DNA from: an uncultured Ruminococcus sp. | GTDB taxonomy: Bacteria; Bacillota; Clostridia; Oscillospirales; Ruminococcaceae | Direction: 5' to 3' | DNA: 7,530 bases | NCBI GenBank assembly: GCA_900545125.1 | Contig: UQXS01000122.1 | Span: 1 to 7,530, forward strand | Part shown: positions 1-6,539 of the stretch, in pieces | Layout: each line of letters starts with the position of its first letter | Numbering within the stretch: position 1 is the first letter of the stretch | The notes under the pieces: model-generated | Seen by the model: the letters and a program-made list of their open reading frames with translations, nothing else | Database searches by the model: none | Told to the model about the DNA's origin: nothing | Position numbers and translations under genes: made by a program

Positions 1-66
1 TCAGCTGGATAGAGTGACTGGCTACGAACCAGTAGGTCGGGGGTTCGAATCCCTCCAGGCACGCCA
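1..66 (+). tRNA. tRNA-Arg (anticodon ACG), 5' end cut by the window
   Basis: This is the 3' part of a tRNA gene. The anticodon stem is 17-21 paired with 29-33, around the loop CTACGAA with anticodon ACG at 24-26. The T arm is 39-43 paired with 51-55 around TTCGAAT. The 3' acceptor strand CAGGCAC is at 56-62, the discriminator G at 63 and an encoded CCA at 64-66. Only the 5' acceptor strand and the first D-stem bases, about 11 nt, lie outside the window. ACG reads Arg CGN codons, and its A34 is normally deaminated to inosine. The gene is on the opposite strand to all the protein genes here and converges on them. Confidence 0.96.
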
Positions 67-94
67 TTGGGTGAATAAATTTAATCACCTGTCA

Positions 95-120
95 AAAGTC
101 CGATTATTCGGGCTTTTTTT
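95..120 (+). terminator. Rho-independent terminator of the tRNA gene
   Basis: A 9-bp stem pairs AAAGTCCGA (95-103) with TCGGGCTTT (108-116), with one G-U pair and the loop TTAT. It runs into an uninterrupted T tract ending at 120. It lies 28 nt beyond the tRNA CCA. A smaller dyad, GGTGA (70-74) with TCACC (85-89), sits between the tRNA and the terminator and may be part of the 3' trailer. Confidence 0.85.
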
Positions 121-173
121 GTTATATACTCCCATTCTGTCGCAAAACACAATAAAGGAAAGTACATCTTCAC

Positions 174-218
174 AAAAACCGATTTATTGATTTCCATGAA
201 ACGCAACCAATAAACCGG
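174..218 (-). terminator. Probable terminator of the minus-strand operon
   Basis: Read on the minus strand, CCGGTTTATTG (218-208) pairs with CAATAAATCGG (189-179) over all 11 positions, one of them a G-U pair. A run of five U follows at 178-174. The 18-nt loop can fold further through TTTC and GAAA. The hairpin starts 16 nt after the glycosyltransferase stop codon. On the plus strand the G-U pair becomes an A-C mismatch, so the structure favours minus-strand transcripts, although A runs on its other side could allow some bidirectional action. The stem is AT-rich, so its efficiency is uncertain. Confidence 0.65.
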
Positions 219-234
219 CATTTTTATTGTATTT

Positions 235-1185
235 TCAGTCCTTTTCTCCAAGATACTCTTCCACAATGAACTTTGGTCTTTCTTTGGTTTCAAGATAAAC
301 TTTGCCGATATACTCGCCGATAATACCTATAGCAAGAAGCTGCAAACCTCCGATTGCCCATATGGAAACAACTGTCGACGTCCAGCCAATTGTTGTTTCT
401 CCGGCAGCATGGCGTACAAATGAATATATGAGCATGATTATACTTACAAGAAAAATAGCGCTTCCCAAAAGCATGATCATACGGATAGGCTTTATTGAAA
501 GAGACGTGATTCCCTCCCATGCAAAAGCAATCATTTTCTTTAAGGGATACTTCGATTCCCCTGCAAACCGTTCTTTTCTTGCGTAATATACTTTATCGCT
601 TTTATATCCGATCATAGGAACTACGCCTCTCAGAAACAAGTTTACCTCCTTGAATTTTTCCAGTCCGTCAAGCGCTCTTCTGCTCATAAGACGATAATCC
701 GCATGATTATATACAACATCCCCACCTAATAATTTTATAACCTTGTAATATCCCTCTGCCGTCTTTCTTTTAAAGGCTGTATCCGTATCTCTTGCACTTC
801 TCACACCATAGACTATATCGCAGCCTTGATAATATTTCTCAACCATTTCATCTATTGCATTAATATCATCCTGCAAATCAGCATCCAGGGAAATCACCAT
901 ATCACACTTTTCCTTTACAGTCATAAGACCTGCAAGAAGAGCATTCTGGTGTCCCTCATTACGGGAAAGCTTTATCCCCTGGAATAGCGGATCACACCTA
1001 TGCAGTTCCTCTATGATCTCCCATGTTCTGTCATTCGAACCATCGTTTACAAATACAATACGACTTTGGCTGCTGATCTTGTCTTTTTCAATAAGCGATT
1101 GTATTTTAGCACGAAGCTGCTTTGATGTTTCCGGCAATACCACTTCCTCGTTGTAACATGGTATAACCAAATATAATTTATCCAT
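235..1185 (-). CDS. GT2-family polyprenyl-phosphate glycosyltransferase (GtrB/YkcC-like membrane protein)
   Basis: The 316-residue protein is a family 2 glycosyltransferase fused to two membrane helices. By family knowledge such enzymes move a sugar from a nucleotide sugar to undecaprenyl or another polyprenyl phosphate at the inner face of the membrane, for later use in envelope glycosylation. The GT-A domain shows PCYNEE (9-14), VNDGS (46-50), the metal-binding DAD (101-103) followed by LQDD, HADYRLMSRR (161-170) and the RFAGESKY motif (206-213) typical of GtrB/DPM1-like members. Hydrophobic helices span about 235-257 and 267-292, and a short charged cytoplasmic tail follows. The length is normal for the group. 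The ATG start follows GAGGTG by 5 nt. The gene lies 117 nt after dnaE, across an inverted repeat, so co-transcription is uncertain. The sugar and acceptor cannot be told from sequence; no flippase or GtrC-type partner is in the window. Confidence 0.9.
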   Translation of the reverse strand: MDKLYLVIPCYNEEVVLPETSKQLRAKIQSLIEKDKISSQSRIVFVNDGSNDRTWEIIEELHRCDPLFQGIKLSRNEGHQNALLAGLMTVKEKCDMVISLDADLQDDINAIDEMVEKYYQGCDIVYGVRSARDTDTAFKRKTAEGYYKVIKLLGGDVVYNHADYRLMSRRALDGLEKFKEVNLFLRGVVPMIGYKSDKVYYARKERFAGESKYPLKKMIAFAWEGITSLSIKPIRMIMLLGSAIFLVSIIMLIYSFVRHAAGETTIGWTSTVVSIWAIGGLQLLAIGIIGEYIGKVYLETKERPKFIVEEYLGEKD

Positions 1186-1207
1186 AATAACACCTCATTT
1201 CCAAAAT

Positions 1208-1222
1208 GCTATATACTATAGC
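1208..1222 (-). promoter_or_regulatory. Palindrome overlapping a weak -10-like box upstream of the glycosyltransferase
   Basis: GCTATA (1208-1213) and TATAGC (1217-1222) form a perfect 6-bp dyad around TAC. On the minus strand it contains TATAGT (1220-1215), which matches the -10 consensus at five of six positions and lies 29 nt before the start codon. I see no convincing -35 box at 16-18 nt, so this is only a candidate promoter or operator. Confidence 0.3.
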
Positions 1223-1288
1223 GTGTTCACATAAAATGAATGTGCAGATTTTTAAACTTAATTTTTGCGTGACATTCTATGTGAACAC
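1223..1288. repeat. Inverted repeat in the dnaE-glycosyltransferase gap
   Basis: GTGTTCACATA (1223-1233) is matched exactly in inverted orientation by TATGTGAACAC (1278-1288). After one mismatch, four more pairs follow (AATG 1235-1238 with CATT 1273-1276), giving 15 of 16 paired positions around a 34-nt AT-rich interior. No U tract follows the arms on the minus strand, so it is not a standard terminator. It may be an operator dyad, an RNA hairpin that separates dnaE from the glycosyltransferase, or a small dispersed repeat. Confidence 0.7.
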
Positions 1289-1302
1289 ATTCTAATCTCT
1301 GA

Positions 1303-4300
1303 TTATCTTATAAGACCTATTTCAGAAGCCCCGAATACCTCTTCCAGTGCCTTAAAGCTCTCATCGGAAATTCCGATATTAAGCCTTTTTCTGGGAAGTA
1401 CTGTTTTTTTGAGATCCACAAAATAAAAGCAAACCGGAGTTCTGCCTTTAAAACTGCTGCACAGTTCAATCAGCCTGTCCGCATTTCTGACCTCATCAGA
1501 CTGCATTTTTATACACAGTTTCATATTTTCGGTCAGATGTCCGAATTCTTCCTCAGAAACGACAGAACTGCATACTACTGTCACACTGTCGTCTTTTACG
1601 GATATTCTTCCGGTCAGAAGCAGAATATTATCCTCCACAAGCCGTGAAGAAATAACGGAATAGAGGTCGGGGAAAATGACTGCCTCTATCTCACCACTCT
1701 CATCAGCTGCCGTTATGAAGCACATCTGATCGTTTTTTTTCGTAGTATGCTTTTTAACACTCTGAAGCGTACACAGCAGCTTTATTTGTTCCCCGTCCCT
1801 GACCTGCGCTTCATCCGATACTACAGAACCAATGCTCCTCGTATGCATGAGTGCAGCAATATACTGATATCCATCAAGCGGACTGCCGGTCAGATACATT
1901 CCTGTAGCTTCCTTTTCCATTGACAAAAGCTTTTTCCCATCATATTCCGGAAGCTTAGGTATGCGCAGTCCCATATCGCTGACATCGGAATTTTCAAGGA
2001 AATTAAGCTGTCCCTCGATCATCCCACGTGAACTGCTGCCGGAATCAGCAAGTATCGTTTCATAATATTCCAGCATCTGCCGGCGGTTAAGATCCAGACC
2101 GTCAAAAGCTCCGGCCTTTATAAGATATTCAAGAGCTTTCTTGTTGAGTTCCCTGCCGCCTATACGCTCGCAAAAATTCTGGATTCCCTTAAAAATGCCG
2201 TTCAGCTCTCTTTCTGCGATGATTTTTTCTGCAAGTCCGCCGCCGACATTCTTTACAGCCAGAAGTCCGAAGTACATTTTTCCGCCGCTGTAGCTGAATC
2301 CTTTCATACTCTTATTTATATCCGGAGACTGTATCTCTATCCCGGAACTGCGGCATGACGCTGTATATTCTGCCAGCTTGCCTGTCACCGACATTACGCT
2401 TGACATCAGGGCACTCATGTAAATTCCATTATAATGGCATTTTAAATATGCCGTCTGATATGCCAGATATGCATAAGCTGCGGCATGAGATTTATTAAAC
2501 GCATACGATGCAAAACTTATCATCTCATCGAAAACAGAATCAGCAATTTCTGCCGACACCCCCTTTTCCGCCGCTCCGGTAATAAAGCTCTCCCGTTCCC
2601 TGAGCATTACGTCATGCTTCTTCTTAGCCATAGCACGGCGTACAATATCAGCGTGACCATAAGAATATCCGGCAAGCTTACGGCATATTTCCATGACCTG
2701 TTCCTGATAGACCATAACGCCGTATGTCTCCGCCAGAATGCTTTTCAGTATCGGATGCTTATATACGATATGCTCCGGATCTTTTTTATTTTCAATATAC
2801 AGCGGTATCGACTTCATAGGGCCGGGACGATACAATGAAATTATAACTATCAGATCTTCAAGACGCTCCGGTTTCATTTCCATGAGCCACCGTGTCATGC
2901 CTGCGCTTTCAAACTGAAATATTCCGGAAGTATCGCCCTCCGACATCATTCTGTATACCGCCTTATCATCAAGAGGAATGGCAGAAATGTCAAAATCCGG
3001 TTCTGTCCTGCGTATCTCATTTACCGTGTCACGTATTATCGTAAGATTGCGCAGTCCGAGGAAATCCATTTTGAGCAGTCCCAGCGATTCAAGAACCGTC
3101 ATGGTATACTGAGTTATTATCGTATCGTCATTTTTTTGCAGAGGAACAAGTTCGTCAAGCGGTACAGCCGATATTACCACTCCTGCCGCATGAGTTGAAG
3201 TATGCCGTGGCATTCCCTCCAGACGTCCGGCAATGTCAAGTAGTCTTTTGACCGATCTGTCCGTGCGGCAAAGCTGCTGCAATTCATCTGACTGATTTAT
3301 CGCTTCCTCAAGCTTTGATTTCGGGTCTATCAGTTTTGCCACCTTGTCGCAAAGCTGATACGGCAGATTCAGCACTCTTCCCACGTCACGCACTGCCGCA
3401 CGTGCTTTCAGCGTATCAAAGGCGATTATCTCTGAAACGTACTCTTTTCCGTACTTCTGCACCACATAATCCTTGACTTTCTGCCGTCCTTCAATGCAGA
3501 AGTCAATATCAAAGTCAGGCATACTCACACGCTCCGGGTTAAGAAATCTTTCAAAAAGCAGACCGTATTTCATAGGGTCAATTCCCGTGATACCTATGCA
3601 GTATGCACAGAGACTTCCTGCTCCGGAGCCTCTTCCCGGGCCTACCGGAATATTGTTTTCCCTTGCATATCGGATAAAATCCCAGACAATAAGAAAATAG
3701 TCCGTGTATCCCATTTTTATAATGATTGACAGCTCGTATTCCATTCGCTTTACGACATCTGAGGAAGGCGAAGAACCGTAACGGCTGTACATTCCTTTAC
3801 GGCAGAGATCGCTGAAAAATGCTTTATTGTCGCTGACGCCCTCTACTGTAAATCTGGGAAGCCTGATATTTCCGAATTCAAATTCGACCCGGCATCTTTC
3901 GGCTATCTTTGAGGTAACAACGACTGCCTCTTCGTGTCCTCTGAAAAGCATAGCCATTTCATCAGCTGATTTGATATAGAATTCATCCGTTTCAAAGCTG
4001 ATTCCGCCCGGTTCTCCGAGAATTTTACCCGTCTGTATGCAAAGCAGAACATTTTGTATCTCGCTGTCGTTTTTGTTGATATAATGGCAGTCGTTGGTCG
4101 CAGCCAGAGGAATTCCCGTATCGTCGGAAAGCCTGTACAACAAAGGAAGGATTTTCAGTTCATTTCTTATACCGTGATTCTGTATCTCAATAAAAAAATT
4201 GTTTTCACCGAAGATCTCACGATATGCCAGTGCCGCTTCCTTTGCTCCCTCATAGTTGCCGTCTGCAAGCAGCTGAGGTATCTCCCCGGCAAGACAGGCA

Positions 4301-4713
4301 GACAGACATATAAGACCTTTGTGATACTTCCGCAGAAGTTCTTTATCCACCCTCGGACGATTATAGAAACCCTCTATACCGGCAGCCGATACAAGCTTTA
4401 CAAGATTCCTGTAGCCCTCGTTGTTCTCACAGAGCAGCACAAGGTGATAAGGATGCTGGTCGATGCCCGGTTCTTTATCGGTTCTTCTGCGTGGAGCAAC
4501 GTACACTTCGCATCCTATTATGGGATTTATCCCCTCTTTTACAGCTTCATTCCAGAATTCGACCGCACCGTACATATTGCCGTGATCTGTTATTGCCACG
4601 GCCTTCTGTCCCATTTCCCTGACACGTCTGATAAGATCTTTTACACGGCACGCACCGTCGAGCAGACTGTACTCTGTGTGAACGTGAAGATTTACAAAAT
4701 CATCCTGTTTCAT
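1303..4713 (-). CDS. dnaE: DNA polymerase III subunit alpha (DnaE)
   Basis: This 1136-residue C-family DNA polymerase extends DNA from primers at the replication fork. In Gram-positives with PolC, DnaE classically extends RNA primers on the lagging strand. The N-terminal PHP domain (about 5-280) carries HVH (10-12), D19, ITDHGN (41-46), E69, H90, C140 and NDCH (207-210), so the metal site appears complete. The palm domain has GPGRGSGAGS (near 355-365), PDFDIDFC with likely catalytic D400 and D402, and a third acidic residue, D550, in KMDFLGLR. The fingers follow (VMVYQEQVMEI and RRAMAKKK), then helix-hairpin-helix and OB-fold regions (LLLTGRISVKDDSV). The length is close to the short Gram-positive DnaE form. 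The ATG at 4713 is chosen because AGGAG (4726-4722) lies 8 nt before it. A GTG at 4722 would overlap that site. The start overlaps the end of whiA by 14 nt, implying translational coupling. Confidence 0.97.
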   Translation of the reverse strand: MKQDDFVNLHVHTEYSLLDGACRVKDLIRRVREMGQKAVAITDHGNMYGAVEFWNEAVKEGINPIIGCEVYVAPRRRTDKEPGIDQHPYHLVLLCENNEGYRNLVKLVSAAGIEGFYNRPRVDKELLRKYHKGLICLSACLAGEIPQLLADGNYEGAKEAALAYREIFGENNFFIEIQNHGIRNELKILPLLYRLSDDTGIPLAATNDCHYINKNDSEIQNVLLCIQTGKILGEPGGISFETDEFYIKSADEMAMLFRGHEEAVVVTSKIAERCRVEFEFGNIRLPRFTVEGVSDNKAFFSDLCRKGMYSRYGSSPSSDVVKRMEYELSIIIKMGYTDYFLIVWDFIRYARENNIPVGPGRGSGAGSLCAYCIGITGIDPMKYGLLFERFLNPERVSMPDFDIDFCIEGRQKVKDYVVQKYGKEYVSEIIAFDTLKARAAVRDVGRVLNLPYQLCDKVAKLIDPKSKLEEAINQSDELQQLCRTDRSVKRLLDIAGRLEGMPRHTSTHAAGVVISAVPLDELVPLQKNDDTIITQYTMTVLESLGLLKMDFLGLRNLTIIRDTVNEIRRTEPDFDISAIPLDDKAVYRMMSEGDTSGIFQFESAGMTRWLMEMKPERLEDLIVIISLYRPGPMKSIPLYIENKKDPEHIVYKHPILKSILAETYGVMVYQEQVMEICRKLAGYSYGHADIVRRAMAKKKHDVMLRERESFITGAAEKGVSAEIADSVFDEMISFASYAFNKSHAAAYAYLAYQTAYLKCHYNGIYMSALMSSVMSVTGKLAEYTASCRSSGIEIQSPDINKSMKGFSYSGGKMYFGLLAVKNVGGGLAEKIIAERELNGIFKGIQNFCERIGGRELNKKALEYLIKAGAFDGLDLNRRQMLEYYETILADSGSSSRGMIEGQLNFLENSDVSDMGLRIPKLPEYDGKKLLSMEKEATGMYLTGSPLDGYQYIAALMHTRSIGSVVSDEAQVRDGEQIKLLCTLQSVKKHTTKKNDQMCFITAADESGEIEAVIFPDLYSVISSRLVEDNILLLTGRISVKDDSVTVVCSSVVSEEEFGHLTENMKLCIKMQSDEVRNADRLIELCSSFKGRTPVCFYFVDLKKTVLPRKRLNIGISDESFKALEEVFGASEIGLIR

Positions 4714-5620
4714 TTTTATCACTCCTGCTGCGTATTTCTGCGGCTATGGCAGCTATCTTCTTAAATCGGTGATTTACCCCTGAACGACTTATGGGAACAG
4801 AAAGACTCTCCCCTATCTCCTGTAGGCTCATATCATAATTTTCAAGACGCATTTCCGCAATTTCACGAAGTTCCTGCGTAAGCGAATCAAATCCGACGGT
4901 CTTCTGGATAAGACGTATATCCCCGATCTGCTTCATAGCGGCTTTCACGGTCTTGTCTATGTTGGCAGAATCACAATTGGCAATACGATTTGCCTTGTTT
5001 CTGACATCTTTCCATATCTTTACATTCATAAGGTCAAGGGTACACTGCTGAGCGCCGATAAAAGTCAGCACATCCTCGATCGACTCACTTTCCTTAATGT
5101 AGACTATATACTGTCCACGGCGTATCACCGTTCTGGCTGTTACATTTATATCCCCAAGGAGAACGGTCAGTTCCTCTGCAAGACGCTCCTGCGGAACAGT
5201 AAATTCAAGATGATATTCCTTTGAAGGATCGTTTACACTTCCGCACGCCATAAAAACTCCGGCTGTAAAAACTCCGAGACTATTTGTAGCAATAATCTCG
5301 GAATTAATAGTCCTCTCCGGACTGATAAACTTGTATTTTTCAAAAATATTCCTGATAAGGTCAACGTTTTCAGTATCATATGAATACAGAACCGTTCCGC
5401 CTTTTCTTTCGTTTTCACTGCACGGAATACGGCAATGAAATACGCTTTTGAAAAGAGAATCAAAAAGCTCAGAAGATATCCTGCTTTCGGTATGAAAGCA
5501 GATTTTTTCCGGCGTAAGAGTGCGGCTGAACATCAGCATACCATACAGGCAGGCAAAACGTTTATTCTTATCATTTATGCCGGAACAGATTTCTTTTCTT
5601 ACTTCATTTGAAAAAGATAT
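4700..5620 (-). CDS. whiA: DNA-binding protein WhiA, apparently starting at an AUA codon
   Basis: WhiA joins a catalytically inactive LAGLIDADG homing-endonuclease fold to a C-terminal helix-turn-helix. It binds DNA and acts in sporulation control in Streptomyces and in division and chromosome segregation in Bacillus. Here the LAGLIDADG-like motif AGVFMACGSVNDP is at about 120-132, the conserved RNKANRIANCDSANIDK stretch at about 207-223, and the HTH segment at about 265-289, including PISRSGVNHRFKK. The first in-frame ATG (5539) would remove 27 residues. Upstream of it the frame encodes SFSNEVRKEICSG, which matches the invariant WhiA N-terminus MSF(S/A)xEVKxEL. The codon at the Met position is ATA (5620-5618), preceded by two more ATA codons, a TGA stop and AGGAG. 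With this start the product is 306 residues, near the usual 310-316. It lies 19 nt after rapZ and overlaps dnaE. Family assignment is firm; the start codon is an inference. Confidence 0.93.
   Translation of the reverse strand: MSFSNEVRKEICSGINDKNKRFACLYGMLMFSRTLTPEKICFHTESRISSELFDSLFKSVFHCRIPCSENERKGGTVLYSYDTENVDLIRNIFEKYKFISPERTINSEIIATNSLGVFTAGVFMACGSVNDPSKEYHLEFTVPQERLAEELTVLLGDINVTARTVIRRGQYIVYIKESESIEDVLTFIGAQQCTLDLMNVKIWKDVRNKANRIANCDSANIDKTVKAAMKQIGDIRLIQKTVGFDSLTQELREIAEMRLENYDMSLQEIGESLSVPISRSGVNHRFKKIAAIAAEIRSRSDKNETG
4722..4726 (-). promoter_or_regulatory. Ribosome binding site of dnaE, inside whiA
   Basis: AGGAG lies within the last codons of whiA, 8 nt before ATG 4713. Because it overlaps the upstream GTG codon (4722-4720), it decides in favour of the ATG as the dnaE start. 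Confidence 0.8.
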
Positions 5621-5629
5621 TATTATTCA

Positions 5630-5634
5630 CTCCT
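5630..5634 (-). promoter_or_regulatory. Ribosome binding site of whiA before three ATA codons
   Basis: AGGAG (5634-5630) is followed directly by TGA, then ATA ATA ATA TCT. The TGA is in the whiA frame, so translation cannot begin upstream of it. The three ATA codons lie 3, 6 and 9 nt from the site. The last aligns with the family initiator Met; the middle one has the most usual spacing. No ATG, GTG or TTG occurs in frame nearby. Confidence 0.75.
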
Positions 5635-5639
5635 GTAAT

Positions 5640-6515
5640 TTATTTTAATTTTCTGTCCTTTGTAATATCACGGTGATATTTCCGGACTCTGTAGTCCTTT
5701 TCTCCGAGATGCTTTGCCATAAGTTCTGCAAAGGTAATAGAACGATGCTTTCCGCCCGTACAGCCGAAACCTATGACAAGCTGGCTCTTTCCCTCATGGA
5801 CATAGTGCGGAATAAGATAATCTATCAGATCCGCAAGCTTATCGAAAAGTTCCTTAGACTGCGGAAATCCCATAACAAAATCCCTTACGCACTCGTCGCA
5901 GCCGGTATGGGAGCGAAGTGCATCCACATAGTATGGATTCGGCAGACATCTCACATCAAATACAAGATCGCAGTCTGACGGAATACCGTACTTGAATCCG
6001 AACGACATCACCTGTATCAGCAGTGAATCAGAGCTTTTTTCAAGGAATATAAGCTTGATATGCTCCTTTAACTGAGCCGTCGCAAAATCCGTAGTATCTA
6101 TGTAAAAATCAGCGATCTCCCTGAGCTGTGAAAGCTGGCTGTATTCATAGTCGATAGCCGCTTTCATATTTCCACCGAACTTTTCCTGCAAAGGGTGTTT
6201 ACGGCGTGTTTCCTTGTACCTATTGATAATCACACGCTGATCTGCATCTATAAACAAAACCTTTACTTCAACGTCAGTCTCAAGTTTGAGTTTCTGCCAT
6301 GAACGGAAGATCTCGGCGAACATATCGCCTGTACGTATATCGACTGCAACGGCTACCTTTGTTATTGCGCTCTCTGACTGACGGCAGAGGTCAACAAATT
6401 TTGAGATCAGCTTCGGAGGAATATTATCAATACAATAATAGCCTATATCCTCCATTACATCCATAACGCTTGACTTTCCTGCGCCGGACATTCCTGTAAC
6501 AATCAAAAGCTGCAT
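5640..6515 (-). CDS. rapZ: RapZ/YvcJ family nucleotide-binding protein
   Basis: This 291-residue P-loop protein belongs to the RapZ (YvcJ, formerly UPF0042) family. In E. coli RapZ binds the small RNA GlmZ and adapts RNase E to tune glucosamine-6-phosphate synthase. In Bacillus YvcJ hydrolyses nucleotides and its cellular role is less clear. The Walker A loop GMSGAGKSS is at 8-16, a Walker B-like VLFIDAD at 86-92, and the family motif YKETRRKHPL at 100-109. The C-terminal domain has FKYGIPSDCDLVFDVRCLPNPY and the signature GFGCTGGKHRS (249-259). Length and ends match the family. The ATG start follows GGAGG (6525-6521) by 5 nt and lies 24 nt after murB; the stop is 19 nt before whiA. In many Firmicutes yvcK follows rapZ, but here whiA does. 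GlmZ-type regulation should not be assumed in this organism. Confidence 0.96.
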   Translation of the reverse strand: MQLLIVTGMSGAGKSSVMDVMEDIGYYCIDNIPPKLISKFVDLCRQSESAITKVAVAVDIRTGDMFAEIFRSWQKLKLETDVEVKVLFIDADQRVIINRYKETRRKHPLQEKFGGNMKAAIDYEYSQLSQLREIADFYIDTTDFATAQLKEHIKLIFLEKSSDSLLIQVMSFGFKYGIPSDCDLVFDVRCLPNPYYVDALRSHTGCDECVRDFVMGFPQSKELFDKLADLIDYLIPHYVHEGKSQLVIGFGCTGGKHRSITFAELMAKHLGEKDYRVRKYHRDITKDRKLK

Positions 6516-6539
6516 AACTGCCTCCGTTTCACTAAATAA

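Noticed and set aside
1..66. tRNA-Arg 3' end as an integration site of a mobile element
   Set aside because: tRNA 3' ends are common attachment sites, but no integrase, no repeated copy of the tRNA end and no phage or conjugation gene is present in the window.
81..293. A 70-codon open frame on the minus strand across the tRNA-glycosyltransferase spacer
   Set aside because: It begins inside the glycosyltransferase in another frame, runs through two terminator hairpins and has no convincing ribosome binding site. The other two frames of the same stretch read equally well, so I see no sign of selection for protein.
1223..1288. Inverted repeat as ends of an insertion sequence
   Set aside because: Only 34 nt lie between the arms, with no transposase and no target-site duplication that I can see flanking them.
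4714..4722. dnaE starting at GTG 4722
   Set aside because: The codon overlaps the AGGAG site itself, whereas ATG 4713 has ideal spacing and gives the usual DnaE start.
4054..4764. A 236-codon open frame on the plus strand
   Set aside because: It lies antisense to dnaE and whiA, both of which have clear conserved motifs throughout. It has no recognisable domain and is a shadow.
4700..5539. WhiA starting at the ATG at 5539
   Set aside because: It would remove the conserved WhiA N-terminus and has no ribosome binding site before it, while the upstream frame encodes that N-terminus behind AGGAG.
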